DNA of 64,000 bases. Origin: Hofstenia miamia (Eukaryota > Xenacoelomorpha > Acoela). The notes beneath the pieces are model-generated. The model was not told the origin of the DNA, made no database searches, and saw only the letters and a list, made by a program, of their open reading frames with translations. Of the stretch, positions 48,885 through 58,628 are shown piece after piece (positions within the stretch are counted from its first letter, which is position 1; each line of letters starts with the position of its first letter). Location: assembly GCA_004352715.1 (NCBI GenBank), contig SCFE01000083.1:173687-237686 (forward strand), given 5' to 3'. Position numbers and translations under genes: made by a program.

Positions 48885-48960
48885 ATACCATCTGCCGGCA
48901 GGTAGTGGGCATGGTAATGCAGGTTGAAGTAGTTTTCGCAGCCGACCATAGCTGCACTGC
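48885..48960. other. GC-richer island, possible minus-strand exon
   Basis: About 70 bases stand out from AT-rich flanks. On the minus strand 48956-48889 could be an exon (AG before, GTATGT after) reading AAMVGCENYFNLHYH then AHYLPAD. Other frames and the plus strand are also open, so coding sense is not established and no family is recognised. It might instead be a conserved non-coding patch or TE fragment. Confidence 0.2.
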
Positions 48961-49387
48961 TTAGCAATTTGGTAGGTCTTAACAGGTATTTTTATTTTGT
49001 TGAAATTGGATTAGAATTTATTAATATCCGTAGAAAGGTATTTAACAAAAAACGCAACAAGAAAACTTGTTAAGGTATGGTATTATACATGCATATTTAA
49101 ACGGAAATTACAGCTATCAAATAGCTTACATTAAAAACCGAATTATAGTTTTTTTGACATCACTGAAAAGTTTAATTTTACAACATTAAGTCATAGTTAA
49201 GTTCCGTTTCTAGTACATTTATCAAGAAGGCATTGATAAATAGTGCATCAAATCACACATCAATAATTTGCAACAAATCAAACAGGATAAAAATATTTTT
49301 AATGTTCTGCTGATTAGTCATTTACTGGAAACAGAGTTCTGGTTATCACAATGGACACCGCTGCTTGATTGACCGTGTACAACAAAC

Positions 49388-49535
49388 AAATTTGAGTCAA
49401 ATATTGAAATAACTTTGGGTTTGGTATCGAGATTAAAAACTCAATCCAACTTGGGTAGGGTTTGTTCAAAATTCATTAGTTGAATTTTGAGTTGGATTGG
49501 GTTAACAAATTTTGACTCATTTACAGCTCTACAGT
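49388..49535. mobile_element. Fold-back, hAT-like MITE remnant
   Basis: AACTCAATCCAACT (about 49439) is inverted as AGTTGGATTGGGTT (about 49490) with one mismatch. Outer blocks TTTGAGTCAA (about 49391) and TTTGACTCATT (about 49510) are also inverted. The right end reads inward as GAGCTGTAAATGAGTC, a form common in hAT-like MITE termini. No target duplication could be confirmed. Confidence 0.35.
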
Positions 49536-50972
49536 ACACAGAAAGATGTATAGAATAGATAGAAAATTCTTATAAATCAATACTGCATTTCAAACAAATG
49601 GTTTTATGAGCTTAAAATCCTCGGACAATGGCAAATAATCATGCCACTTTCGGAGGTGTAGTACAAAAGCCCCTGCCCGTACATTTGTGTTTCGTGGCCG
49701 ATCGAGCCCTATCCCAGAGTATTACATTCTTTCTATGATATATACAACAATCCTCTGTAGCATTATAAAATTGCCAATGCATGCGAAAACTAACAGATTT
49801 TTGTGTGGTTCCCTATCAGAAAAAAAATCAGTGTGCAAATCTAGCATCAATTTTAGTGAAGAAAAAATGTTCGATTTCATCCACAACTCTTTCGTTATAT
49901 TAAAATTTAAAATTATATAGGAAGTGTTTTCATTATATGAAAGAATTTTATCAGATATTTCAAAATCAAAATGGGATAAAATTAACTGAAAGAAGCCAAG
50001 CTGTCAAATACGAAGTAATTACCTGCAACAAAGGTGAAGATATACGAAATATCTTGAACTTGAAAGGCAATCAAAATGAAACCTAACAAAAATATCAATT
50101 GATTTCCTAAAATTTGAATTAATGTCTTATTGTGTTGAAAACTACATTTAGCTTTAGTTTATGAAGTTTTAATAATGCAAAATTCATCTCGAATTTTTGG
50201 TGCAACTCTCAATACTTTCTAGGTTGCTCCAAGTATTGCACTAATTTTATCAACTGATTGCACCTATCCTGGTTTCTATAAATTCATTATTTTTTAATGC
50301 AGATGACACTCTTCATTTTTTGGCTTATAATCATAAAAACTTGAGATTGCTTGTATAAATATTTCCTATAACTGGTTATTTATTTCAATTAAATTTCTTA
50401 AATAGTAATATTAATGACAGCGACATTTTTTCTCGCATTGCGCTTATCTTACATTAATACATCTATTTCATTTATCGCATTCATTAAAATATTAAACACC
50501 TTTCAAACAATTCCTTTTAGTGGATTGTTATACTACTGAATTGTATCTACCTAATGGAATTAACTTTCTTTCCAACATCATTCTTTTCCTGTTAATTTAT
50601 AATACCTTTTGTCTACGTAAGACTGTGCAACTGTCATTCTACGTCACAACTTTATTTGTCTAATGAGAAACAATGAATACCCAGAAACAAGGATGTCAAC
50701 AAATCCTTGCTACAATATATTTTTTAAATTAATACCTAAGTCATAATTTTAATGAGTCAGTTAATTTGTAATATAAAAAAGATCGTAGAAACTAAACATT
50801 GAATATAAACATATTTTGTGGCATTTGTTGAAATTGACTTGCAATTTGCAAAGTAAGTATAAAATCACAACTTCAATTTTTCATGAATTATTCTTATTTA
50901 TAGATTAAAAAATTGGATAGAAATCTACCCCTTCTTTTATAGAGTATAATATTTTCAGTTAATTCTTTTTAG

Positions 50973-51058
50973 ATACAAAATCTGAAAGGGATTACATACT
51001 TCTCTACGCTCAGCAGGAACTCGTAAAATTTTGTGCTGAAAGAGGCTTAGACTTCCAG
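50973..51058 (+). CDS. NWD-like (DUF4062/NACHT-WD family) gene, exon A
   Basis: An 86-bp exon between a pyrimidine-rich acceptor (TTCTTTTTAG) and a GT donor. It encodes TKSERDYILLYAQQELVKF then CAERGLDFQ, the start of the DUF4062-type domain found near the N-terminus of NACHT/WD-repeat proteins such as NWD1/NWD2, where the usual form is (F)SDT..ERD.L....YP.L..FC...GL.F. The exon begins with the last two bases of a codon; a G supplied by the preceding exon would give the conserved Asp of SDT. It ends in phase 0. The preceding exon, expected to encode ...FISSTF-like sequence, was not found in the window. These proteins are large cytoplasmic STAND-type ATPases whose exact roles are poorly known. 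Confidence 0.85.
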
Positions 51059-51121
51059 GTATTTCCTTAAAATTTTGTTTACATAATGTTACTGTTAATA
51101 TATCTCTCAATCCTTAATTGA

Positions 51122-51139
51122 ATATATATATATATATAT
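51122..51139. repeat. (TA)n microsatellite
   Basis: Short pure TA tract about 60 bases from a hammerhead-like motif. Confidence 0.9.
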
Positions 51140-51198
51140 GAAAAATTATTATTACTAAGACTAAATATGTTTAAATTAGGACAAAATAATCTTTTATT

Positions 51199-51236
51199 AT
51201 CGACGCGTTTCGACATTTTAATATGTCATTTTCAAG
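51199..51236 (-). ncRNA. Hammerhead-ribozyme-like motif (Penelope type)
   Basis: On the minus strand: TTGAAAA (degenerate core), T, GACAT, loop ATTAAA, ATGTC, GAAAC, GC, GTC. Stem II is a perfect 5 bp; GAAAC-GC-GTC gives the two-base-pair stem III with cleavage after C that is typical of Penelope-like elements. Two core positions deviate from CTGANGA, so this copy is probably inactive. Confidence 0.5.
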
Positions 51237-51312
51237 ATAATTAGACACCAAAGATAGATAATTCTAAAATATTAATTTAGCATCACGAAACAAAAAATGT
51301 CGCAATTAAATT

Positions 51313-52665
51313 TTCTGAAAGGCCGTTAATAAACAAGCAAAATGACATCAACAAGCTAAATATATATGTGTATATACATAAGTATATATAAGTATAAACT
51401 GCACATATATACTTTATGAATTAATAAAAACAGGTACTTCATAGTCTGAACTAAAAGCATGAAATACTGTTTTATATCATAGTAATAACCCTGTAGATAT
51501 TTCTGCATGACTACTTAACGTTTTACTGCAATGTTTAAAGCTTTAGTACTTAATGCTCAATCAATTGCTAATAAACTCAATCACAAATTTTTTCTCACTT
51601 CACTGCAGTTTGTCAAATATGGCTTTATCCGGAAAAAACATAACAAAGTTCCCTCTAGTCGTTATCAATTCTTCTCCGTGCATATCGCTGTAACAGAGAA
51701 GGTGGCAGTGCATGCGTTTGGCTGCACGAATGTATGAGATCCCATCTTTTGATTGTCCTACGCATGTGGCTTCTGCAATTGTTCACATTCATATTTCAAA
51801 CAATGTTCGTAAATTTGATTTGCCTGGTTATAACTCACCAGCTTTAGCTGCCAAAAAAACATGCTGTTTGTGTGCTAGAGCCACTTACCCAATCATGAGA
51901 CCAAATATCATTCCAAGCAGAGCTTAATACCTTCGAAAAAGCCACATCGATTGTTTTTTCAAACAAATGATACGAATTTCGTTCCCATNTTCTGAAAGGC
52001 CGTTAATAAACAAGCAAAATGACATCAACAAGCTAAATATATATGTGTATATACATAAGTATATATAAGTATAAACTGCACATATATACTTTATGAATTA
52101 ATAAAAACAGGTACTTCATAGTCTGAACTAAAAGCATGAAATACTGTTTTATATCATAGTAATAACCCTGTAGATATTTCTGCATGACTACTTAACGTTT
52201 TACTGCAATGTTTAAAGCTTTAGTACTTAATGCTCAATCAATTGCTAATAAACTCAATCACAAATTTTTTCTCACTTCACTGCAGTTTGTCAAATATGGC
52301 TTTATCCGGAAAAAACATAACAAAGTTCCCTCTAGTCGTTATCAATTCTTCTCCGTGCATATCGCTGTAACAGAGAAGGTGGCAGTGCATGCGTTTGGCT
52401 GCACGAATGTATGAGATCCCATCTTTTGATTGTCCTACGCATGTGGCTTCTGCAATTGTTCACATTCATATTTCAAACAATGTTCGTAAATTTGATTTGC
52501 CTGGTTATAACTCACCAGCTTTAGCTGCCAAAAAAACATGCTGTTTGTGTGCTAGAGCCACTTACCCAATCATGAGACCAAATATCATTCCAAGCAGAGC
52601 TTAATACCTTCGAAAAAGCCACATCGATTGTTTTTTCAAACAAATGATACGAATTTCGTTCCCAT
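51313..52665. repeat. 676-bp identical duplication joined by one N
   Basis: 51313-51988 and 51990-52665 match throughout by eye, with N at 51989. The LINE fragment inside is therefore present twice only because of the assembly join. Confidence 0.9.
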
Positions 52666-53095
52666 GCATGATACAGAAGACATTAACAGAAAATTCAAGT
52701 ATTTCTACACAATTATCAGCGATCCTTGTTACGATTCCCAGGTGAGTTTGCTGAATTCAACTGGGATTATCCTGTCTGGATCTCTACCACAATCAAAGAT
52801 CTCTCCATCAAGTGGCCTTCTAATTATGGTGTCAAAAGATAACAAAGTTCAACCACGATAAAAACTAAACACTGTAGTCAGAAAAGCCAAGCTCGGTTGT
52901 GTCCAACTCTTAAAAAAGATGGCAAATTGTGGTAAGCAATAAATTATATTCAAGGTTCCACAAGTCCAGCGGGCTTTCCCCACTTCTCAATACTTTTTCC
53001 ATGACATGTAAACCAATTTAAGGAAAATAGCCAGACAATTTGCCCCGGTAACTTACTTGGATCAAATTGCATGCAATAATAGTAAAACTTGGTTA
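51531..53095 (+). pseudogene. LINE (CR1-like) endonuclease and linker fragment, decayed
   Basis: The frame at 51531 (repeated at 52208) starts with LVLNAQSIANKLNHKFFLTS, the beginning of the apurinic endonuclease domain of CR1/Jockey-type LINEs. After frameshifts, a basic glycine-containing stretch (CNREGGSACVWL-like, about 51690-51720) matches the R.GGG block, and IPSFDCPTHV with WVHI-like words follows. 52860-53060 contains words such as KKDGKLW.AINYIQG resembling the linker between endonuclease and RT. Stops interrupt all parts. It lies in the same orientation within an intron of the NWD-like gene. Confidence 0.65.
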
Positions 53096-53100
53096 TTTGC

Positions 53101-53138
53101 TCTATATATTTATATATAATATATATATATATATATAG
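53101..53138. repeat. Interrupted (TA)n tract
   Basis: TA-rich simple sequence directly after the LINE fragment. Confidence 0.85.
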
Positions 53139-54862
53139 GATATTCATGTATATTTGATACGTGTATTAAAACCAGTAGGGAATGGGCATGTATAAATACT
53201 ATTATGAAGAAATTATATACTCTAGATATAAATGCAGTAATAGCTGTAACACAAGATCTGTCAATTTGTGAAATGCTCAACTTACTGGAATCATTTATCT
53301 TATAGACATATAGAACAACATGTCACCAACTCTTAAAAACGAATTTCAAGTTTTTCACTGAATGCAGAAGGTTCAACTATATCAATAAATTTAAAGCCTT
53401 AATTGACGTTACTTCAACAGAACATTGATACATATTTACATTTGTCTTGAGCATCTGTGAATTTAATGAGGCATTTGACAGCGGATCAAAAAATTCAAAA
53501 TATTTAAAGGTTAATAATATCAGCGCATTTAAGCATCGATTCCTTTAATGACAACGTTAATGCGCGTCTGTTTATTGTGAAATTCATTAATCAAAAGTCT
53601 ATAAATTATTTGCAATCTGAGAAATCCCTAATGCACTATACGATGTTTACGATATATTTATAATATGTGTATTTACTCATATGTTTATTCGGCATATGGA
53701 ACTCCGTCCACATGTACAGTATGTAAAGATTTCTAGAAATTTTAGCTTTTTAAAAAAAGTTTCATGTGCTTATCTATCGCTAAATTTCATACAAGGTAGC
53801 ATATAGATTCAAAACTGCAAACGTTGGTTAATTGCATTATGCTAAATTTGTTGAATAAGTTTTCATAATTTTTTCTAGACTAACTGTTGCAAATATCTTT
53901 ACATGTGGAAAGACAATAACTGACCACTGCATTCCCTAAAAAATTTTAGAAAAATTCATATCCAAACACAATAATGACTAAGCAAGTGTTAATGCTTAGG
54001 ACATTTTTAAAGAATGACACCATATGGAAGATCCAAAACCGTAACCTTAGCAGTAGAGAATCCGTAATCTATACTGATTTTTGTGAAGGAAGGGAATGTT
54101 GTACCACCACTTTCTAACAACTCTTTACATCAAATTTTACTAAGAAAATGAAAAAATTATAATAAAAAAATTGAGCGTAGTTATTCACTATAACTTATAA
54201 TCTATTTTAAACCGACAGGGAAGTTTTTATACAAAAATTATTAGAAGTATGAAAATTTTGTGAAAGATTAAAGATGATGTGATGACTCATCACTATAGTA
54301 GAAGACATCAACGTCAATTACATTGAAATATTTTTGTACAAGCAATCTTCTTTGCGGAATTAGTTTTTGTGATGCTCAAATTGACAAATGTTTAATGTGT
54401 CATATTTTGCTTTGATAGAACAGTTGTTTGAAATTTGATTTATTGCGTTCCCATTCCAATCCTTCATGAGTTGACAGAATAAATAAAATATGCCTGTGTT
54501 ACATTCAATAAAATTGCTATTTGCAAGGCATCTCCATTTGGTGAGCAGTAATAATGAAAAATTCTAAAGTAAGTGTAATGTGAAACTACATACATATTAT
54601 GTCTCAATAGTAATAAAGCACTAGGTTTTGTTTGCCTGCTCTTTAACGAGATGACTTAATTATTATTCCTAGAATTAGAATCTCCTTACCAAAAAATGCA
54701 TACTTGAGATTAAAATCTGTAAATCAAGAAAGTAAACTGAAATCAGTTTGAGGCTTAAGATTTAAAACTGTGGCACCATATTTTGTTGATATTTTTTAAA
54801 GTGCAGTCAAAGAAGCTAAACATTATTACTTTTCAGGCAGATGTTCTCAATTATAGAATGAT

Positions 54863-54866
<4 letters not shown>
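53139..54866. other. Intronic AT-rich sequence, nothing firm
   Basis: No coding landmarks or repeats recognised. Confidence 0.5.
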
Positions 54867-54896
<30 letters not shown>

Positions 54897-55317
54897 TTCT
54901 ATATNNNNNNNNNNNNNNNNNNNNNNNNNNNNNNNNNNNNNNNNNNNNNNNNNNNNNNNNNNNNNNNNNNNNNNNNNNNNNNNNNNNNNNNNNNNNNNNN
55001 NNNNNNNNNNNNNNNNNNNNNNNNNNNNNNNNNNNNNNNNNNNNNNNNNNNNNNNNNNNNNNNNNNNNNNNNNNNNNNNNNNNNNNNNNNNNNNNNNNNN
55101 NNNNNNNNNNNNNNNNNNNNNNNNNNNNNNNNNNNNNNNNNNNNNNNNNNNNNNNNNNNNNNNNNNNNNNNNNNNNNNNNNNNNNNNNNNNNNNNNNNNN
55201 NNNNNNNNNNNNNNNNNNNNNNNNNNNNNNNNNNNNNNNNNNNNNNNNNNNNNNNNNNNNNNNNNNNNNNNNNNNNNNNNNNNNNNNNNNNNNNNNNNNN
55301 NNNNNNNNNNNNNNNNN
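54867..55317. repeat. (TA)n tract followed by a 413-base gap
   Basis: TA repeats at 54867-54892 and a few more bases, then Ns at 54905-55317. Confidence 0.9.
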
Positions 55318-55369
55318 AAAAATTTTTAGATGAAACGAATTATTCTGGCTTTGCATCAAAGAGGCCGCT

Positions 55370-55418
55370 GATACTATGGACAGAGAGTGCGGGTGGTGGA
55401 TACAAATCCCATAGTATC
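55370..55418. repeat. 10-bp-stem hairpin with 29-nt loop
   Basis: GATACTATGG at 55370-55379 pairs perfectly with CCATAGTATC at 55409-55418. The loop contains GGATACAAATCC, which resembles a tRNA T-arm, but spacing is too short for a tRNA. It lies between the gap and a (TA)n tract (55428-55474). Confidence 0.7.
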
Positions 55419-55427
55419 TACAGTTCG

Positions 55428-55434
55428 TATATAT

Positions 55435-55474
<40 letters not shown>
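55428..55474. repeat. (TA)n microsatellite
   Basis: Nearly pure TA tract with one ACATG interruption near its left end. Confidence 0.9.
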
Positions 55475-55475
<1 letters not shown>

Positions 55476-55921
55476 AGATAAAGTTGAAAAATCCAAAAAA
55501 GTGTACTATCATTAAAGGACATTTATGATTTGCTAAACCCATGACAGATATTTTTATAGTTTTCATACACATTAATGTATGAATTTTTTCAATAAGCAAT
55601 TAATTTGCCAAAATTGGAAATCATTGTCTAAAAACGAGGCTAGATATATTTTCCAAGGCGTATTTAATTTTTAGATGCTTCAATGTTTTGAAGTACCAGA
55701 TATCTGAACGTCAGTAAAAGGTCTACACTATAATAAGCAAACATATATAAATGTATAGTCAAACCAATAATTTCTAGCAAACAAAAATGGTAATTTCCAT
55801 TTTATGAATAGTGTTCTTTTCAAATCCCAACAATCGAAGAAAAGATTTTTTTAGAAAATAATATGATATTGCAGGTGGCATTGTTTTTTGTAATAATTTT
55901 AGTAATAGTGCTCTGTTTTAG

Positions 55922-56038
55922 TTAGTAGATATGAGATGGGGAGTGAAAGACACAGCTGCGAATGATCATTCAACTGAAGATATATGCTTGAAACAGATAC
56001 GAGCTTGCAAGAATGTATCTGCTGGACCAAATTTCGTG
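55922..56038 (+). CDS. NWD-like gene, exon B
   Basis: A 117-bp exon (39 codons, phase 0 at both ends) between ...CTCTGTTTTAG and GTAAGA. It encodes LVDMRWGVKDTAANDHSTE, then DICLKQIRACKNVSAGPNFV. VDMRWGV and the following ...ICL..I..C...S.GPNFV are the most conserved signature of the DUF4062 region in NWD1/NWD2-type proteins. Joined to exon A it continues ...GLDFQ/LVDMRWGV without a gap, as in the family. The earlier AG at 55901-55902 is rejected because it would bring in-frame stops. Confidence 0.9.
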
Positions 56039-56431
56039 GTAAGAGCGTCATTATTACAACAGTGTACTACAGTCATATTTGGGAAATTTCATATTATCAA
56101 TGTTACCTGTAAAATGTTAACAAATAGTTAGTTTAGTTAGATTGCAGTAAAATTGTTAGTAAAATTTACTTTCTATTATAAAAGCTATTGCATTAAATAA
56201 TAGCAGTTTTCATTAAATTTTTTTAATTTGCATTACATTTTTTAACATTTGGAAATAAAGAAAAAATTATTTGAGAAAAACTACATAACTTCAGTGTATT
56301 CAGTGCAATAATGTTGTTGTTAGCTTCTGAATTTAAATTTTAAAAAAACGAAAATTATTCCAAGAATTCCCATTTTTAAATGAAATCTCAACTTTAAAAA
56401 TTAGTTTACACTATTCAGTTTTTATTATTAC

Positions 56432-56459
56432 TAATATATATATATATATATATATATAT
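56432..56459. repeat. (TA)n microsatellite
   Basis: Pure TA tract in intron B-C. Confidence 0.9.
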
Positions 56460-56597
56460 GGTGTCCACAATAAATTTTTAAATTAAGCCTCTATAGCCAT
56501 TGAGAACTATAAGTTTAAATCTTTCTTGAATCATGGATGCAAAAAATATAAATAATTTTAAATCCTACATTAAAAAATAGTTAATTTTCCTGTGTCC

Positions 56598-56659
56598 AGG
56601 ATGGACACTTTCTTGGATGATTGTTTTTAGGATGGAAACTTTCTTGGATGATTGTTTTT
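56598..56659. repeat. Two tandem copies of a 31-bp unit
   Basis: AGGATGGA(C/A)ACTTTCTTGG plus ATGATTGTTTTT is present twice in a row with one substitution. Confidence 0.85.
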
Positions 56660-56802
56660 AATGAATATTAAGAAAGAGTATAACTATTTATATATTAATG
56701 ACTTAAAGTGTGATTATTCAAATTGTTATTGTGATTTTTTTTTGACAATGATGTTAGGTAGTTGTCTTTCTTAAATACTTGAAAGTTTTATGAATACCAA
56801 GC

Positions 56803-57420
56803 TTGATCATTATAATTTTCCTCAGAATCCAAATTCGATTGAAAATTACTGGTCGGGTCATAGCCTCTTTGACTGACCAGGTAAAAAGCAGTGATTATTG
56901 CCTATTCATAAAAGACCTATTGCTTTTTCTTTATACTGCCGATTTATTACCTATGTATGATCAAAACTCATATACGAAACTTGCGGACGACTATTAACCT
57001 TCATGGACGGAACAGGATAATATTGAAAATTGAATTGAGGTCAACAAGTTCAATGTCATTCTAAGCAACTATAAAAAATCTTGTAACATAGTTTAATCTA
57101 TCAGACCTACGTCTGTGAACAGCATAGAGCTCTTAGGTACTCATATTTCGTCTAGCTTAAAGTGGAACTATCATATGAATTACATTGTTATAAAATTCAA
57201 ACAGCGTTTTGTTTGCAGACGTCAATTAGAGGGACCGGATTTAGTTCGGATATATGAAAGGCATATTTTCTCACTAATCGATTACTGTCCATCTGGCTTA
57301 GTGGTACTGCTGAAGCGGTTTAACAAAAAATGTACGAAATCAGGAAAAGAGCTGAACTTGCTATCCTTGTATTTAGGAAGTGCCAGTTTTTTCATTAGGG
57401 AAACCTTGAGAAATTATTGA
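56803..57420 (+). pseudogene. CR1-like LINE reverse transcriptase fragment
   Basis: The first open part (56803-56997) reads KDLLLFLYTADLLPMY...SYTKLADDY, aligning with the LGPLLF..Y..DL...YADD region of LINE RTs; the catalytic ADD is at about 56982-56990, followed by a stop. The second part (57115-57420) begins NSIELLGTHISSSLKWNYHM and continues QRFVCRRQLEGPDLVRIYE then LIDYCPSG, the conserved LLGV.IS..L.W..H and LEY..P block. A frame break separates them. The remnant lies inside intron B-C of the NWD-like gene. The RT N-terminus and endonuclease are missing. Confidence 0.8.
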
Positions 57421-58460
57421 ATTATTTAATTAAAAGAACAAAACTTCTTCCGAAAACACTTCAACATTAATTATATTGTAAGCTTGATGAGAAATTTCTG
57501 AAATTGTGATGAATGAGCTATTTAAATATTTAGGTCAGGGGGAGGAAGAAACTTATTTGATTTAGTCCTTCCCAAACTGAACCGGATAAATCCTGGCTTG
57601 CTGCAGTTTTGAAAAGTAATTAGCATTGTTGGACAACATTATTTTGTAAAAAATGATTGATAATCACTATAGTTTTTAACGAATCATGGAATAAATGCTT
57701 TTTCTCAATTAGTTTTATAAAAAACCAAAATTGCAATTTAATATTGTTCATATTCCTTGAAATGATATAAATCAATTTTCATTGAGTACAAAGGGACGGA
57801 ATCTTACATTGCACAATTTTCAAATTAAATCGTTTTTGAGTATTTTAGAACCATATGAACACTATTGTACAACACATAAAAGCTCTTGAAACAAAAAGTT
57901 AATTCCGGAAATTATAGACGAATTAAGGAAGTCTGAGTAAAAGTTAAATCTGAAACTTTATAGGTAAAGTCTGAGATGGAGCATGAAATTATTCATAAAT
58001 CTCATGTTTATTATTTATTCAACTTCAAAGAAGTTGCTGAATTGACTTTTCTTTGAAAGTTCTTATGTCTCTTTATCTATAAATTTCTTGAAAATATGTA
58101 TGAAATATTAAAAATGTTTTTTGTAAAAGCCTTTTGATGAATTTAATGCGTATTCAAATTAACTCATTGTTCTGCTTAAAGAATTATTGTGGGGAAGATA
58201 ACATAGAATGATCAGCAAATGAACCAAATATAATTATAACTCTTGCCGCTAAATAGAATAACAAAAAAACAACCTAAAAGTAATCACTTAGCATTGGTCT
58301 TGATTTCAGAAAAACTCCCAAGTAGTAGAATTTTTGCCAAACAAGTTATTGATTTAAATTGAAAACGCCTTATTAATATATACACATTTTATAAGTTATT
58401 ATGTGAAATCTTTCTAGATATACTGATTACACTGTTACAAATCATACGATAATTGTTTAG
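57421..58460. other. Intronic AT-rich sequence, nothing firm
   Basis: No coding landmarks. A GGTCAGGGGGAGG-like patch near 57532 is the only compositional outlier. Confidence 0.5.
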
Positions 58461-58628
58461 TGCATTCTGGGCAATAAGTATGGCTATGTACCAGTGCGAA
58501 GGAAGATAAATATGTTCGAGTATCAGCAGTTGCAAACAACAGCTAAGAATAACGGCATTGATTTTTCGGCTGTTGACTCTTTATACAAGCTCGATACGAA
58601 CGCAGATCCTCAGCAATACTCTCCTCTT
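58461..58628 (+). CDS. NWD-like gene, exon C
   Basis: A 168-bp exon (56 codons, phase 0 at both ends) between AATTGTTTAG and a consensus GTAAGT donor. It encodes CILGNKYGYVPVRRKINMFE, then YQQLQTTAKNN and DSLYKLDTNADPQQYSPL. LGNKYGY.P.P is the hallmark following GPNFV in NWD-type DUF4062 domains, and (W)YKLD.NA.P..Y.L is the next conserved block. The three exons together give 123 contiguous residues in family order. The exons that should carry the remaining DUF4062 end, NACHT ATPase and WD repeats are not recognised up to 64000 and may lie beyond the window. Confidence 0.9.

Larger units (their letters stand above)
51059..55921 (+). other. Intron A-B of the NWD-like gene
   Basis: A 4.86-kb intron bounded by GTATTT and TTTTAG. 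It holds a Penelope-type ribozyme motif, a duplicated LINE endonuclease fragment with an assembly join, a LINE linker region, (TA)n tracts and a 413-base gap, so its true length is uncertain. Confidence 0.75.
56039..58460 (+). other. Intron B-C of the NWD-like gene
   Basis: 2.42 kb between GTAAGA and GTTTAG. It contains a (TA)n tract (56432-56459), two copies of a 31-bp tandem repeat (56598-56659) and a CR1-like LINE remnant in the same orientation. Confidence 0.8.

Noticed and set aside
51531-52604. Two tandem copies of a small gene pair
   Set aside because: Identical copies on each side of a single N are an assembly join, and the frames are LINE endonuclease debris.
55370-55420. tRNA gene
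   Set aside because: The T-arm-like loop is there, but the whole structure is about 49 nt, with no D-arm or anticodon arm.
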